Shown: in pieces, positions 38,069-46,136 of the stretch
Layout of the letters: the number at the start of each line of letters is the position of its first letter
Numbering within the stretch: the first letter of the stretch is position 1
DNA from: Stappia sp.
GTDB lineage: Bacteria; Pseudomonadota; Alphaproteobacteria; Rhizobiales; Stappiaceae
Reading direction: 5' to 3'
DNA: 64,000 bases
NCBI RefSeq assembly: GCF_040110915.1
Contig: NZ_CP157793.1
Span: 4,608,224 to 4,672,223 of the forward strand
Notes under the pieces: generated by a model
What the model was told of the DNA's origin: nothing
Databases searched by the model: none
The model's input: the letters and a program-made list of their open reading frames with translations, nothing else
Made by a program: the position numbers and the translations under genes

Positions 38069-39577
38069 ATGGGGCAAGAAAAGATGAGTGAACTCGGAGC
38101 CAAACCCGCATTGACGGGCCTTGACGCGATGCGCCAGAGCTTCGCCAAGGCGCTGGTGATCTTCACCTGGGTGAATGTGCTGGCGGTGATGGGCGTCGCC
38201 TGGAACAGCAGCAACGTCTCGCCGGTCGTCGTGTCGGCGGGGGCCTTGCTGCTGGGCGCGGCAACGACGGCCGTTTGGCTGAAGGAGGGGATCGGCGTGC
38301 CGACCCGGATCGTCAGCGCCCTGTCGCTGTCCGGCCTCGTCAGCCTGCTGGTCGCCGCGATGGGCGGCGGCGATCCGGCATCCTCGTTCCAGATCGACGG
38401 GCATATGTATTTCTTCGCCGCGCTGGCCGTGCTGACCGGCTGGGTCGACTGGCGCGCGCTGGTCGCCTACACGGCGGTCGTCGCGGTGCACCACCTGGCG
38501 CTCAACTTCATCATGCCGACGCTGGTGTTCCCGGACGGGGCCAACCTGCTGCGCGTGGTGCTGCACGCCGTGATCATCCTGATCGAGACCGGTGCGTTGA
38601 TCTGGCTGGCGGGCCGCTTCCAGGCGACCTTCGCCGCCGCCATGACGGCGGTCGACGAGGCCAACGCCGCGCATGCCGAGAGCGAGAAGCTCAAGCTCGC
38701 CGACAACGAGCGCAGCGCGGCCGAACGGGCCCGCCGGCAGGAGATCGAGCACAGCATCGCCGAGTTCCGGCAGGACGTCGAGGCGAAGCTCGCCGACGTC
38801 GCGGCGCGTGCCGGGTCCATGCTCGAGGCGGCGCGCGCGCTGGAAGGAATCGCCGGCGAGGCGGCGGGCAAGTCGGATGCGGCCGGCGGGGCGTCGGAGA
38901 CCGCCAGCGACAACGTGCGCTCCGTCGCGGCGGCGGCCGAGGAACTGTCCTCCTCGATCTCCGAGATCGCGCGCCAGATCGCGCAGACCAATACCATCGT
39001 CGAACAGGCGACGGCCGGGGCGCAAAGCAGCAACGAGCGCGTCGCACGGCTTGCCGAATCCGCCAACAAGATCGGCGAGGTCGTCACGCTGATCCAGGCG
39101 ATCGCCGAGCAGACCAACCTGCTGGCGCTCAACGCCACCATCGAGGCGGCGCGCGCCGGGGAGGCCGGCAAGGGCTTCGCGGTCGTGGCGGCCGAGGTGA
39201 AGGAACTCGCCAGCCAGACCGCCAGGGCGACGGAGGAGATCAGCGCGCAGATCACCTCGATCCAGACCGAGACCGGCCAGACCGTTGCCGCCATCGGCCA
39301 GATCGCCGAGACCATGCAGGAGGTGAACGGCTATACCTCGGCCATCGCGGCGGCGGTCGAGCAGCAGGGCGCGGCCACCGGCGAAATCTCCCGCAACGTG
39401 GCGGAAGCGGCGGAAGGCACGGCGCTCGTCTCCACGAATATGACGGGCTTGAGCGAGGCGGTCGCGCGCACCGCCTCGGCCGCGACGGAGATGGAGGACG
39501 CCATCGAGGACGTCACCCGCCAGACCGAGGGCGTGCGCCGGTCGGTCGACCGCTTCCTGGAGCGCGTCGCCTCCTGA
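38069..39577 (+). CDS. Methyl-accepting chemotaxis protein with multi-TM sensor domain
   Basis: 502 aa. N-terminal third has about six TM helices and no periplasmic domain; no clear HAMP. The cytoplasmic part is a long coiled coil with the conserved hairpin tip EQTNLLALNATIEAARAGEAGKGFAVVAAEV. The transmembrane sensor has conserved-looking histidines at 112, 141, 142 and 166. No C-terminal CheR-binding pentapeptide. Start could also be the ATG at 38084. It signals to CheA/CheW, which are not in the window; the stimulus is unknown. Confidence 0.9.
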   Translation: MGQEKMSELGAKPALTGLDAMRQSFAKALVIFTWVNVLAVMGVAWNSSNVSPVVVSAGALLLGAATTAVWLKEGIGVPTRIVSALSLSGLVSLLVAAMGGGDPASSFQIDGHMYFFAALAVLTGWVDWRALVAYTAVVAVHHLALNFIMPTLVFPDGANLLRVVLHAVIILIETGALIWLAGRFQATFAAAMTAVDEANAAHAESEKLKLADNERSAAERARRQEIEHSIAEFRQDVEAKLADVAARAGSMLEAARALEGIAGEAAGKSDAAGGASETASDNVRSVAAAAEELSSSISEIARQIAQTNTIVEQATAGAQSSNERVARLAESANKIGEVVTLIQAIAEQTNLLALNATIEAARAGEAGKGFAVVAAEVKELASQTARATEEISAQITSIQTETGQTVAAIGQIAETMQEVNGYTSAIAAAVEQQGAATGEISRNVAEAAEGTALVSTNMTGLSEAVARTASAATEMEDAIEDVTRQTEGVRRSVDRFLERVAS

Positions 39578-39603
39578 TCCAGGCGTCTTGAGATCGAAGC
39601 GAC

Positions 39604-39635
39604 GGGCCGCGCCGGGGACCCTTGGCGCGGCCTTC
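39604..39635 (+). terminator. Putative terminator after the chemoreceptor gene
   Basis: 9-bp perfect stem (GGCCGCGCC and GGCGCGGCC) with a 10-base loop followed by TTCGCATTTC. Lies 28 bp after the stop and before the M48 protease gene. T-run is imperfect. Confidence 0.55.
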
Positions 39636-39657
39636 GCATTTCGGCGCGGTCTCCTGT

Positions 39658-40644
39658 ATGACGGAGATCATGTTGCCGCTGTCCATCGATCCGCAGACCC
39701 GCGACCGCTACCGCCGTCGCAACCGCCTGCAAACGCTTCTGCTGGCGCTTGGCGCCGTCTTGCTGCTCGCGGCCTGCGCCTACACGCTCGCGGGGCTGCA
39801 GGGCGTCGTGTGGGCGGCGGTTGGCGGCGGCCTGTCGATCTTTCTCGCCACCAGCCTGTCGCCGCAGATGGTGCTCGGGCTCTATGGCGCGCGCGAGCTG
39901 AGCGCGCATGACTTTCCGCAGGCGCACCGGATCGTGCGGCTTCTGTCGGAGCGCGCGGGGCTCGCGTCGCCGCCGCGCCTCTACCGGGTCTCCAGCCAGA
40001 TGATGAACGCCTTTTCCACCGGCCGGCGGGACGAGGCGGTGATCTGCATGACCGACGGGCTGCTCAACCGGCTCACGGCGCGCGAATTCGTCGGCGTGAT
40101 GGCGCACGAGCTTGCCCACATCGTGCATGAGGATATTCACGTGATGGCGCTGGCCGATGTGGTCAGCCGCATGACGACGGTGATGTCGGCGCTCGGGCTG
40201 TTCATCGCCGTGCTGCACATTCCGGAGATGCTGGCCGGCGGCGGGGACGTGCCCTGGGCGGCGATCGCGATCCTGATCGTCGCGCCGACCGTCGGCACCA
40301 CCTTGCAGCTCGGTCTGTCGCGCACGCGCGAATATGACGCGGACCTGGGCGCGGCCGCGCTCACGGGCGACCCCGAGGGCCTCGCGGAGGCGCTCCTAAA
40401 GCTCGACCGGATGCAGGGGCGCATGTGGGAGGCGATGACGCCGCAGGGCGCGCGCATTCCCGATCCGTCGGTGTTGCGGACCCATCCCGCCACCGAGGAG
40501 CGGGTGCGCCGCCTGCGCGCGCTGAAGGCCCGGCCCGAGCGCTGGATCGATGCGGAGGGCCGGCTGCACAGGCACGGCCGCTCGCCGGTGCCCGATACGG
40601 GGCCGCCCCGGCGGCGGTGGCGCGGTCTCGGTCTCTGGTACTGA
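39658..40644 (+). CDS. M48 family metalloprotease (HtpX-like)
   Basis: 328 aa with two N-terminal TM helices, a third hydrophobic pair after the active site, and the zinc motif HELAH (His150-Glu151-His154). A downstream Glu in SRTREYDADLGA is the third ligand. It is an inner-membrane zinc endopeptidase of the heat-stress quality-control type. The ATG at 39658 is the most likely start; an ATG at 39670 is also possible. Convergent with the Rieske gene. Confidence 0.9.
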   Translation: MTEIMLPLSIDPQTRDRYRRRNRLQTLLLALGAVLLLAACAYTLAGLQGVVWAAVGGGLSIFLATSLSPQMVLGLYGARELSAHDFPQAHRIVRLLSERAGLASPPRLYRVSSQMMNAFSTGRRDEAVICMTDGLLNRLTAREFVGVMAHELAHIVHEDIHVMALADVVSRMTTVMSALGLFIAVLHIPEMLAGGGDVPWAAIAILIVAPTVGTTLQLGLSRTREYDADLGAAALTGDPEGLAEALLKLDRMQGRMWEAMTPQGARIPDPSVLRTHPATEERVRRLRALKARPERWIDAEGRLHRHGRSPVPDTGPPRRRWRGLGLWY

Positions 40645-40702
40645 GAGGGTCGTGTCCAAAGGGCTCCGATCCCGGTGCGCCCCGACGCGCGGCCGGTCCC
40701 GG

Positions 40703-41761
40703 TCAGCTCATCCAGCGCAGGGTGCGGGCCTTGACGGGATTGTCGAAGGGCCGATCCTCGGCGCCGGAGCGCATCCACTCGTCCTTGAGCTGCATCCACC
40801 AGCGCCCCTGTGTGTCGGCGTCGTTGATCAGCATCAGCTTCGGATTGTACTGCAGCCCTTCGCGCTGCTGGACGACGACGCGCCGGTCCTGATCGAGGAA
40901 CACCGTCATCAGGTGCCGCACCAGCGGCTTGAGCGGCTTGATCCAGCCCATCGTCACCCAGAACATCTGCCGCACCTCGGTGTGGGAGCGGTCCACCGGG
41001 GTGATCGTTGTCAGTCCGACGACCGAGTGCTTGCTGCCCTGGATGTGCTCGATCCTGAGGCCCGGCAGCGCATAGCGGATCTCGGTGGTGACGTCGTCGC
41101 CGAGCAGCTTGTAGGCGATGTTCTGCGGCGGCAGCCTGTGGCGCGCCATCGCCCAGCCGAGGTCCGTCGGCACGAAACTCTTTTCCTTCGGCCGCAGTTT
41201 GGTGGCGTTCTTCTTGAACCACCAGGAGGTGTGCACGAAGGCGGCATGGGTGGGGTCCATCAGCCCGAGCGCCGCGTGGTCGACGGAGCACACGAAGGGC
41301 AGCATGATCGCCACCTGCGGCGGCGCATCGGGCGCGAAGTCCGGCAGCAGCGGCGGTTCGCTCTGGCGTCCGTCCTCGGGCGCCTCGCCGTTTTCGGAGA
41401 AATAGATCCAGATCAGGCCGTTTTGCTCGCGCACCGGGTAGGCGCCGCAACTGATCTTGGAATAGTCGATGGTCTGGGTTTCATGGGTGGAGGGGATGTC
41501 GACGCAGACGCCCTTCGTGTCGAACTTCCAGCCGTGATAGCAGCATTGTACGGTCTCGCCGTCGAACCAGCCGTGGCGCAGCGGAATGCCGCGATGCGGG
41601 CAGATGTCGCGCAGGCAGAAGACCGTGCCGTCGCTGGCCCGCGCGATGAGCAAAGGTTCGCCCATCAGCGTCTTGCCGAGCATCTTGCCGGGCTTGATCT
41701 CGGAGGAGGGGCAGGCGACGTACCACAGGCCGCGCAGCAGGTCGGCTTCCAGATTGTGCAT
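40703..41761 (-). CDS. Rieske non-heme iron oxygenase (aromatic ring-hydroxylating dioxygenase alpha-subunit type)
   Basis: 352-aa oxygenase. Rieske [2Fe-2S] ligands: CPH (Cys54, His56) and CCYHGW (Cys73, His76). The mononuclear iron facial triad lies in the DHAALGLMDPTHAAFVH segment. GGAGA precedes the ATG at 41761. The C-terminal half resembles single-component O-demethylases such as vanillate-type enzymes. No reductase or ferredoxin gene is adjacent, so it borrows electrons from elsewhere. It stands alone, convergent with the M48 gene; substrate unknown. Confidence 0.85.
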   Translation of the reverse strand: MHNLEADLLRGLWYVACPSSEIKPGKMLGKTLMGEPLLIARASDGTVFCLRDICPHRGIPLRHGWFDGETVQCCYHGWKFDTKGVCVDIPSTHETQTIDYSKISCGAYPVREQNGLIWIYFSENGEAPEDGRQSEPPLLPDFAPDAPPQVAIMLPFVCSVDHAALGLMDPTHAAFVHTSWWFKKNATKLRPKEKSFVPTDLGWAMARHRLPPQNIAYKLLGDDVTTEIRYALPGLRIEHIQGSKHSVVGLTTITPVDRSHTEVRQMFWVTMGWIKPLKPLVRHLMTVFLDQDRRVVVQQREGLQYNPKLMLINDADTQGRWWMQLKDEWMRSGAEDRPFDNPVKARTLRWMS

Positions 41762-41891
41762 GAGCGGGCTCTCCAGGCGAACGGGCAGCGCCGGTGTAGC
41801 GGCTTGCGGGCGCCGGCTCAAGCTGGCGCTTCGCCACACCCGGACGGGCAACGGGCGAGGGCAGGCGGGTGGCGCGGGACATGCGTCCGGT

Positions 41892-41919
41892 CGGACAAGG
41901 AAAAACGGACAAGGAAAAA
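41892..41919. repeat. Two tandem 14-bp repeats
   Basis: CGGACAAGGAAAAA occurs twice in perfect tandem beside the rplT terminator. On the minus strand each copy provides an additional T-run. Confidence 0.85.
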
Positions 41920-41944
41920 CGGCGCGCCCGGTGGGACGCGCCGT
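41914..41944 (-). terminator. Intrinsic terminator of the rpmI-rplT operon
   Basis: 8-bp stem (ACGGCGCG and CGCGCCGT, 10-base loop) followed on the minus strand by TTTTTCC, 33 bp after the rplT stop. Tandem repeats extend the T-rich tail. Confidence 0.85.
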
Positions 41945-41976
41945 CTCGATCTGGTCGGTCGGGAAGTGCCGTGGCC

Positions 41977-42336
41977 TCAGGCCGACAGCGCGCCCTTGGC
42001 CTTTTCGGTCAGCGCCTTGAAGGCCTCCGGCTCGCGGATCGCGAGATCGGAGAGCACCTTGCGGTCGACCTCGACGCCGGCCTTGTTCAGCCCGTCGATG
42101 AAGCGGCCGTAGGTCATGCCGTGCTCGCGCACCGCCGCGTTGATCCGCTGGATCCACAGCGAGCGGAAATTGCGCTTGCGCGCCTTGCGGTCGCGATAGG
42201 CGTATTGCGCGGCGCGCTCCACGGCCTGCTTGGCGACGCGGATGGTGTTCTTGCGACGGCCATAATAGCCCTTGGCGGCCTTGATGACCTTCTTGTGCTT
42301 TGCGTGGGCGGTAACGCCCCTTTTGACACGCGACAT
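41977..42336 (-). CDS. rplT: 50S ribosomal protein L20
   Basis: 119 aa, exactly the family size, with the typical MSRVKRGVTAHAKHKKVIK start and RRKNTIRVAKQAV motif. It binds 23S rRNA early in assembly and in other bacteria autoregulates this operon. It follows rpmI by 39 bp and has its own terminator downstream. pheS and pheT, which often follow, are absent here; a Rieske oxygenase gene takes the place. Confidence 0.98.
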   Translation of the reverse strand: MSRVKRGVTAHAKHKKVIKAAKGYYGRRKNTIRVAKQAVERAAQYAYRDRKARKRNFRSLWIQRINAAVREHGMTYGRFIDGLNKAGVEVDRKVLSDLAIREPEAFKALTEKAKGALSA

Positions 42337-42375
42337 GGATCAGTCTCCAAAAAAAATCGGGAAGCGGCGTCAGGT

Positions 42376-42573
42376 TCAGCCGTAGGGCAGGAACTTCTTG
42401 ACGATACGTGCATCGGGCTCCGACAGCGTGGTCGTGCCGCGGGCCTGGCGGATGAACTTGCTCGTCCGCTTGATCATGCCGTGCCGCTTGCCCGCCTGGG
42501 CGGTTTTCACCTTGCCCGTCGCGGTCAGCTTGAAGCGCTTCTTGGCGCCGGATTTGGTCTTCAGCTTGGGCAT
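42376..42573 (-). CDS. rpmI: 50S ribosomal protein L35
   Basis: 65 aa with the standard MPKLKTKSGAKKRFK start and KRHGMIKRTSKFIRQARG. Start ATG at 42573, with AAAGGATGC just before. Operon partner of rplT. Longer in-frame extension is antisense noise. Confidence 0.98.
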   Translation of the reverse strand: MPKLKTKSGAKKRFKLTATGKVKTAQAGKRHGMIKRTSKFIRQARGTTTLSEPDARIVKKFLPYG

Positions 42574-42870
42574 TTTGCATCCTTTCTTGCGCCGGCCGCC
42601 GCGCTGAAACGGGGCCGATCTCATGTTGGAAGCGGTTTGGAGCCGACTCGGCATGCCCGTGGTCGCGAAGCGCGCAGGCAATAGCCCGCAGGTTCCGCGA
42701 AAGCCGGACGGCTCGGGACACGCGCTTATACGCGGGCGGGCGGTGACTGACAAGGGTCTTTTGGCCCGGCGGCCCGAGATGCAACGCCCTGTGTCAGCGG
42801 CTCTCGCGCACGCCGTGCGACCGGCCCCGCGCCGAGACGTGCGCGCGGCGCGCCCGGTGAAGAAACGCGA
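42574..42870. other. Leader between the infC terminator and rpmI
   Basis: About 300 bp with no gene. It must carry the rpmI-rplT promoter and any L20 autoregulatory leader, since infC has its own terminator. I cannot identify a specific L20-binding structure. Confidence 0.45.
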
Positions 42871-42895
42871 AAAGGCTCGGACGCGCCGAGCCTTT
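42871..42895 (-). terminator. Terminator downstream of infC
   Basis: Perfect 10-bp stem (AAAGGCTCGG and CCGAGCCTTT) with a 5-base loop; on the minus strand it is followed by TTTTCGCGTTTC. It lies 71 bp after the infC stop, separating infC from rpmI-rplT. Confidence 0.85.
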
Positions 42896-42966
42896 CCTGT
42901 CGTGGTCCGTCGTGCGGAGTGCCCGTCGTGTCGCGATCGGCGACAGCGCCGGTCCGCCGGGGCGGC

Positions 42967-43509
42967 TCAGCGCGCGATCGGCGCGAGCACCATCACCATC
43001 TGCCGGCCTTCGAGTCGCGGATGGGATTCCACCTTGGCGATCTCCGCGGTCTCTTCCTTGACGCGGTTGAGCAGCGCCATGCCGAGATCCTGGTGCGCCA
43101 TCTCGCGGCCGCGGAACCGGAGCGTGACCTTCACCTTGTCGCCGTCATCGAAGAAGCGCTTCATGTTCTTCATCTTCACCTCATAGTCATGGGTGTCGAT
43201 GTTGGGGCGCATCTTGATTTCCTTGACCTCGACGACCTTCTGCTTCTTGCGCGCCTCTGCGGCCTTTTTCTGGCTCTGGTACTTGTACCGGCCATAATCG
43301 AGGATCTTGCAGACGGGCGGAGAAGAGTTGGGCGCGATCTCGACAAGGTCGAGGCCGGCGTCCCCGGCCATTCTCATGGCCTCTTCCGTGGGCGTGACAC
43401 CGAGGTTTTGACCGTCCTGGTCGATCAACTGAACTTCCCGGACGCGGATCTCTTGGTTCGTGCGCGGGCCTTCCTTGGTAGGCGGCGGTGCGCGATATGG
43501 ACGGCGAAT
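42967..43509 (-). CDS. infC: Translation initiation factor IF-3 (ATT start)
   Basis: 180 aa when read from an ATT codon at 43509. The reading frame opens RRPYRAPPPTKEGPRTNQEI, the normal N-terminal start of alphaproteobacterial IF-3, and continues with INED-like EVQLIDQDGQNLGV and KKAAEARKKQKVVEVKEIKMRP. AGAGGAG lies about 8 bp upstream. The first ATG (43428) would lose 27 conserved residues. An AUU start is the known autoregulatory feature of infC, because IF-3 itself discriminates against it. It controls start-codon fidelity on the 30S subunit. Confidence 0.95.
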   Translation of the reverse strand: MRRPYRAPPPTKEGPRTNQEIRVREVQLIDQDGQNLGVTPTEEAMRMAGDAGLDLVEIAPNSSPPVCKILDYGRYKYQSQKKAAEARKKQKVVEVKEIKMRPNIDTHDYEVKMKNMKRFFDDGDKVKVTLRFRGREMAHQDLGMALLNRVKEETAEIAKVESHPRLEGRQMVMVLAPIAR

Positions 43510-43784
43510 GGTCGCGATCTCCTCTTGACGTTCATCTCAAAGCGGTTGCCGACGGCAGCCCCGATCCTTTCGGTCGCCCCGTCCGGCGGTGGACCATCGA
43601 CCGGCCCCGTATCCGACGTCTGATAACGTCCGACGACTTGCGTCGATCTCCGCCGTCGCATCCTCGTTCGACACGAAGCTGCGGGACAGACGGTCAACGC
43701 ACACGACCCCGAACGCAGTACGCCGGGGTCCGGGCCGGCGGGATCTTCCACCGGCCTCAAAAATCCAGCGAAACCGGGCGAAAG

Positions 43785-44981
43785 TCAACCGGATTTGGAA
43801 GGCTGCGGCGGAGCGCGCCGTGTGCGGCGCTGCCGGTCGTAGACGGCAAGCGTCGCCTCGCACATGGCGGCGAGCGAGAAGGACGCGTGAACATGCGCGC
43901 GTGCGCTCTTCGTAAGGCGCGCGCGCGCGTCCGGCGTCAGGGACAGGGCGGCGGCGATCGCCGCGCTCAGTGCCGGCGCATCCTTCGCCGGCACGCGCCA
44001 GCCGGTGCGTGCATTCTCCTCGACGTCCGGCGGCGTGCGCACCGTTTCGCGGGCCGCGCCCAGGTCGGTCGCGATCACGGGCACCCCGGCGGCCTGCGCC
44101 TCCACCGCCGCGCGGCCGAAGGCTTCCGGCTCGGTCGAGGCGACGACGGCGACATCGGCGAGCGCAAGAGCGGCCGGCACGTCGGCGCAATGGCCGGGCA
44201 GGCGGACCCGATCCGACAGGCCCGCCTGGTCGATCTGCGTTCTCAGGGCGGCGAGATAGTCGTCGCGCCCCTGCGCGTCGCCGGCCAGCACCGCGACGAA
44301 GGGCCGGTCCGTTTCTCGCGCCAGACGGGCCAGCGCGTCGATCAGCACACGCTGCCCCTTCCATCCCGTCAGCCGGGCGACGTTCAGGATCACGGGCACG
44401 CCCTCCGGCAGGCTCCAGGCGGCGCGAAGGGCCGCGCGGCGCTCCCCGGAGACGTTCGCCGGATCGAGCGCGTCGAGATCCGACCCGCGATAGACCACAG
44501 CGATGCGCCCGGCGGCCACGGGGTGGCGGGCGGCGATCAGCTCCGCCGTGTAGCGGGAGTTGGCGATCACCGCGTCACCGCGCGCCATCACTGAATTGTA
44601 GAGCGCCTTCGCCCGGTTCGTCTGCTTGTAGATGCCGTGATAGGTGGTGACGAAGGGCACGCCGCTCCGCCGCGCGGCCCAAAGCGCCGACCAGGCCGGC
44701 GCGCGCGAGCGCGCATGCACCAGATCCACGCCTTCCGCCGCGATCAGGCGCGTCAGCGCCGCGGCGTTGCGTCCCAGGCCGAGCGGCGATTTGGTGGCGA
44801 GCGGCAGCGTCACGTGTTCGCCGCCTATCGCCTCGAGCTCCGCGACCAGTCGCCCGCCCTGCGAGGCGACCAGCGCCCGGTCGCCGCGCGCGACCAGGGC
44901 GGCGGCGATGTCCACCGTCGTGCGTTCCGCCCCGCCGGTGTCGAGCTCGGGGATCACTTGCAAGACGGTGCGGCGGGTCAC
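43785..44981 (-). CDS. Glycosyltransferase family 4 protein
   Basis: 398 aa, GT-B fold. The N-terminal domain opens VLQVIPELDTGGAERTTVDIA; the C-terminal domain has VARLTGWKGQRVLI and the donor-binding EAFGRAAVEAQAAGVPVIAT (E-x7-E motif). Start GTG at 44981. It transfers an unknown sugar, probably in cell-surface glycan or lipid synthesis. Stands alone, divergent from the alpha/beta hydrolase gene. Confidence 0.9.
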   Translation of the reverse strand: MTRRTVLQVIPELDTGGAERTTVDIAAALVARGDRALVASQGGRLVAELEAIGGEHVTLPLATKSPLGLGRNAAALTRLIAAEGVDLVHARSRAPAWSALWAARRSGVPFVTTYHGIYKQTNRAKALYNSVMARGDAVIANSRYTAELIAARHPVAAGRIAVVYRGSDLDALDPANVSGERRAALRAAWSLPEGVPVILNVARLTGWKGQRVLIDALARLARETDRPFVAVLAGDAQGRDDYLAALRTQIDQAGLSDRVRLPGHCADVPAALALADVAVVASTEPEAFGRAAVEAQAAGVPVIATDLGAARETVRTPPDVEENARTGWRVPAKDAPALSAAIAAALSLTPDARARLTKSARAHVHASFSLAAMCEATLAVYDRQRRTRRAPPQPSKSG

Positions 44982-45142
44982 GGGCGGGATCCTGCGGTCG
45001 CGCCCTCGCAGCGGAAGGCGAAGGCTTCAAAAAGCCAGCGCTGTGTGCCACATCCTGATGCGAACCGGCAAGCGGCCAGACCGCGCCAGACCATCCCCGG
45101 GACGGTCCCCCAGAACGCCCCGAGAACGGAAAAGGACAGCCC

Positions 45143-45988
45143 ATGAACGACAGCGCAGCCCACAGGATCACCGTCGGCACCGGCGCTGCGGCGCGCGAGA
45201 TCGCGGTCCTGCGCGAGGACGGAACGCCGGGGCGCTGCGGCGTGCTGTGGCTCTCCGGCTTCAAGTCGGACATGGCCGGCACCAAGGCGGAGGAACTCGC
45301 CGCCTGGGCGCGGTCGACCGGACGCGCCGTCACGCGGCTCGACTACTCCGGCCACGGGCTCTCCGGCGGCGATTTCGAGGACGGCACGATTTCCGCCTGG
45401 GCGGAGGAGGCGCTCGCCGTGCACCGCGCCTTCTGCAAGGAGCCGACGATCGTCGTCGGCTCGTCCATGGGCGGCTGGATCGCGCTGCTGCTCGCCCGCG
45501 CCCTGAAGCGCGCTTCCCGGCCGGACGACGCGCCGCTCGCCGGCATGGTGCTGATCGCGCCCGCCCCCGATTTCACCGAGGAGCTCATGTGGAAGCACGA
45601 GTTCACCGACGAGATCCGCGCGCGCATCATGACCGAGGGCCGCTACGAGCGCCCGTCGGAGTATGACGACAGCCCCTATGTCATCACCCGCAAGCTGATC
45701 GAGGACGGGCGCGACAACCTGCTGCTCGGCGGTGCCATCGAGACGGGCTGCCCGGTCACGATCCTTCAGGGCCAGCGCGACGACGCGGTTCCCTGGCAGC
45801 ATGCCCTGCGGCTGATGGAGTGCCTCGCGCTCGACGACGTGGTGCTGACGCTGGTCAAGGACGGCGACCACCGCCTCTCGCGGCCCGAGGACATCGCCCG
45901 GCTGATCGCGGCCGTGGAGCGCCGCGCCGGCGAGGCGGAGGCAGAGACGGGGGCAGAGGCGGGGGCGGCCGCGCCGGCGGACGGATAA
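45143..45988 (+). CDS. Alpha/beta hydrolase
   Basis: 281 aa. Nucleophile elbow GSSMGG (Ser108), late catalytic His in DGDHRLS, and an intervening Asp (QRDDAVPW) complete the triad. No signal peptide. The acidic Ala/Glu-rich C-terminal tail (AEAETGAEAG...) is low complexity. Resembles the ABHD10/serine esterase group, so probably an esterase or thioesterase of small substrates. The next gene encodes another lipolytic protein (148-bp gap). Confidence 0.85.
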   Translation: MNDSAAHRITVGTGAAAREIAVLREDGTPGRCGVLWLSGFKSDMAGTKAEELAAWARSTGRAVTRLDYSGHGLSGGDFEDGTISAWAEEALAVHRAFCKEPTIVVGSSMGGWIALLLARALKRASRPDDAPLAGMVLIAPAPDFTEELMWKHEFTDEIRARIMTEGRYERPSEYDDSPYVITRKLIEDGRDNLLLGGAIETGCPVTILQGQRDDAVPWQHALRLMECLALDDVVLTLVKDGDHRLSRPEDIARLIAAVERRAGEAEAETGAEAGAAAPADG

Positions 45989-46136
45989 GGGCGTCCGGCG
46001 ACGCGGGGAGCGGCTTTCGCGGCGGATTCGCTTCCGGTTTTTGCCGGGGTCATCGCATCGTCGTATTTCGGTCCAAGGTTGAAGGTGGCACAGTACCAAC
46101 GGGGCCATATTTCGGCCCGGCAACGGCGAGGATTAC

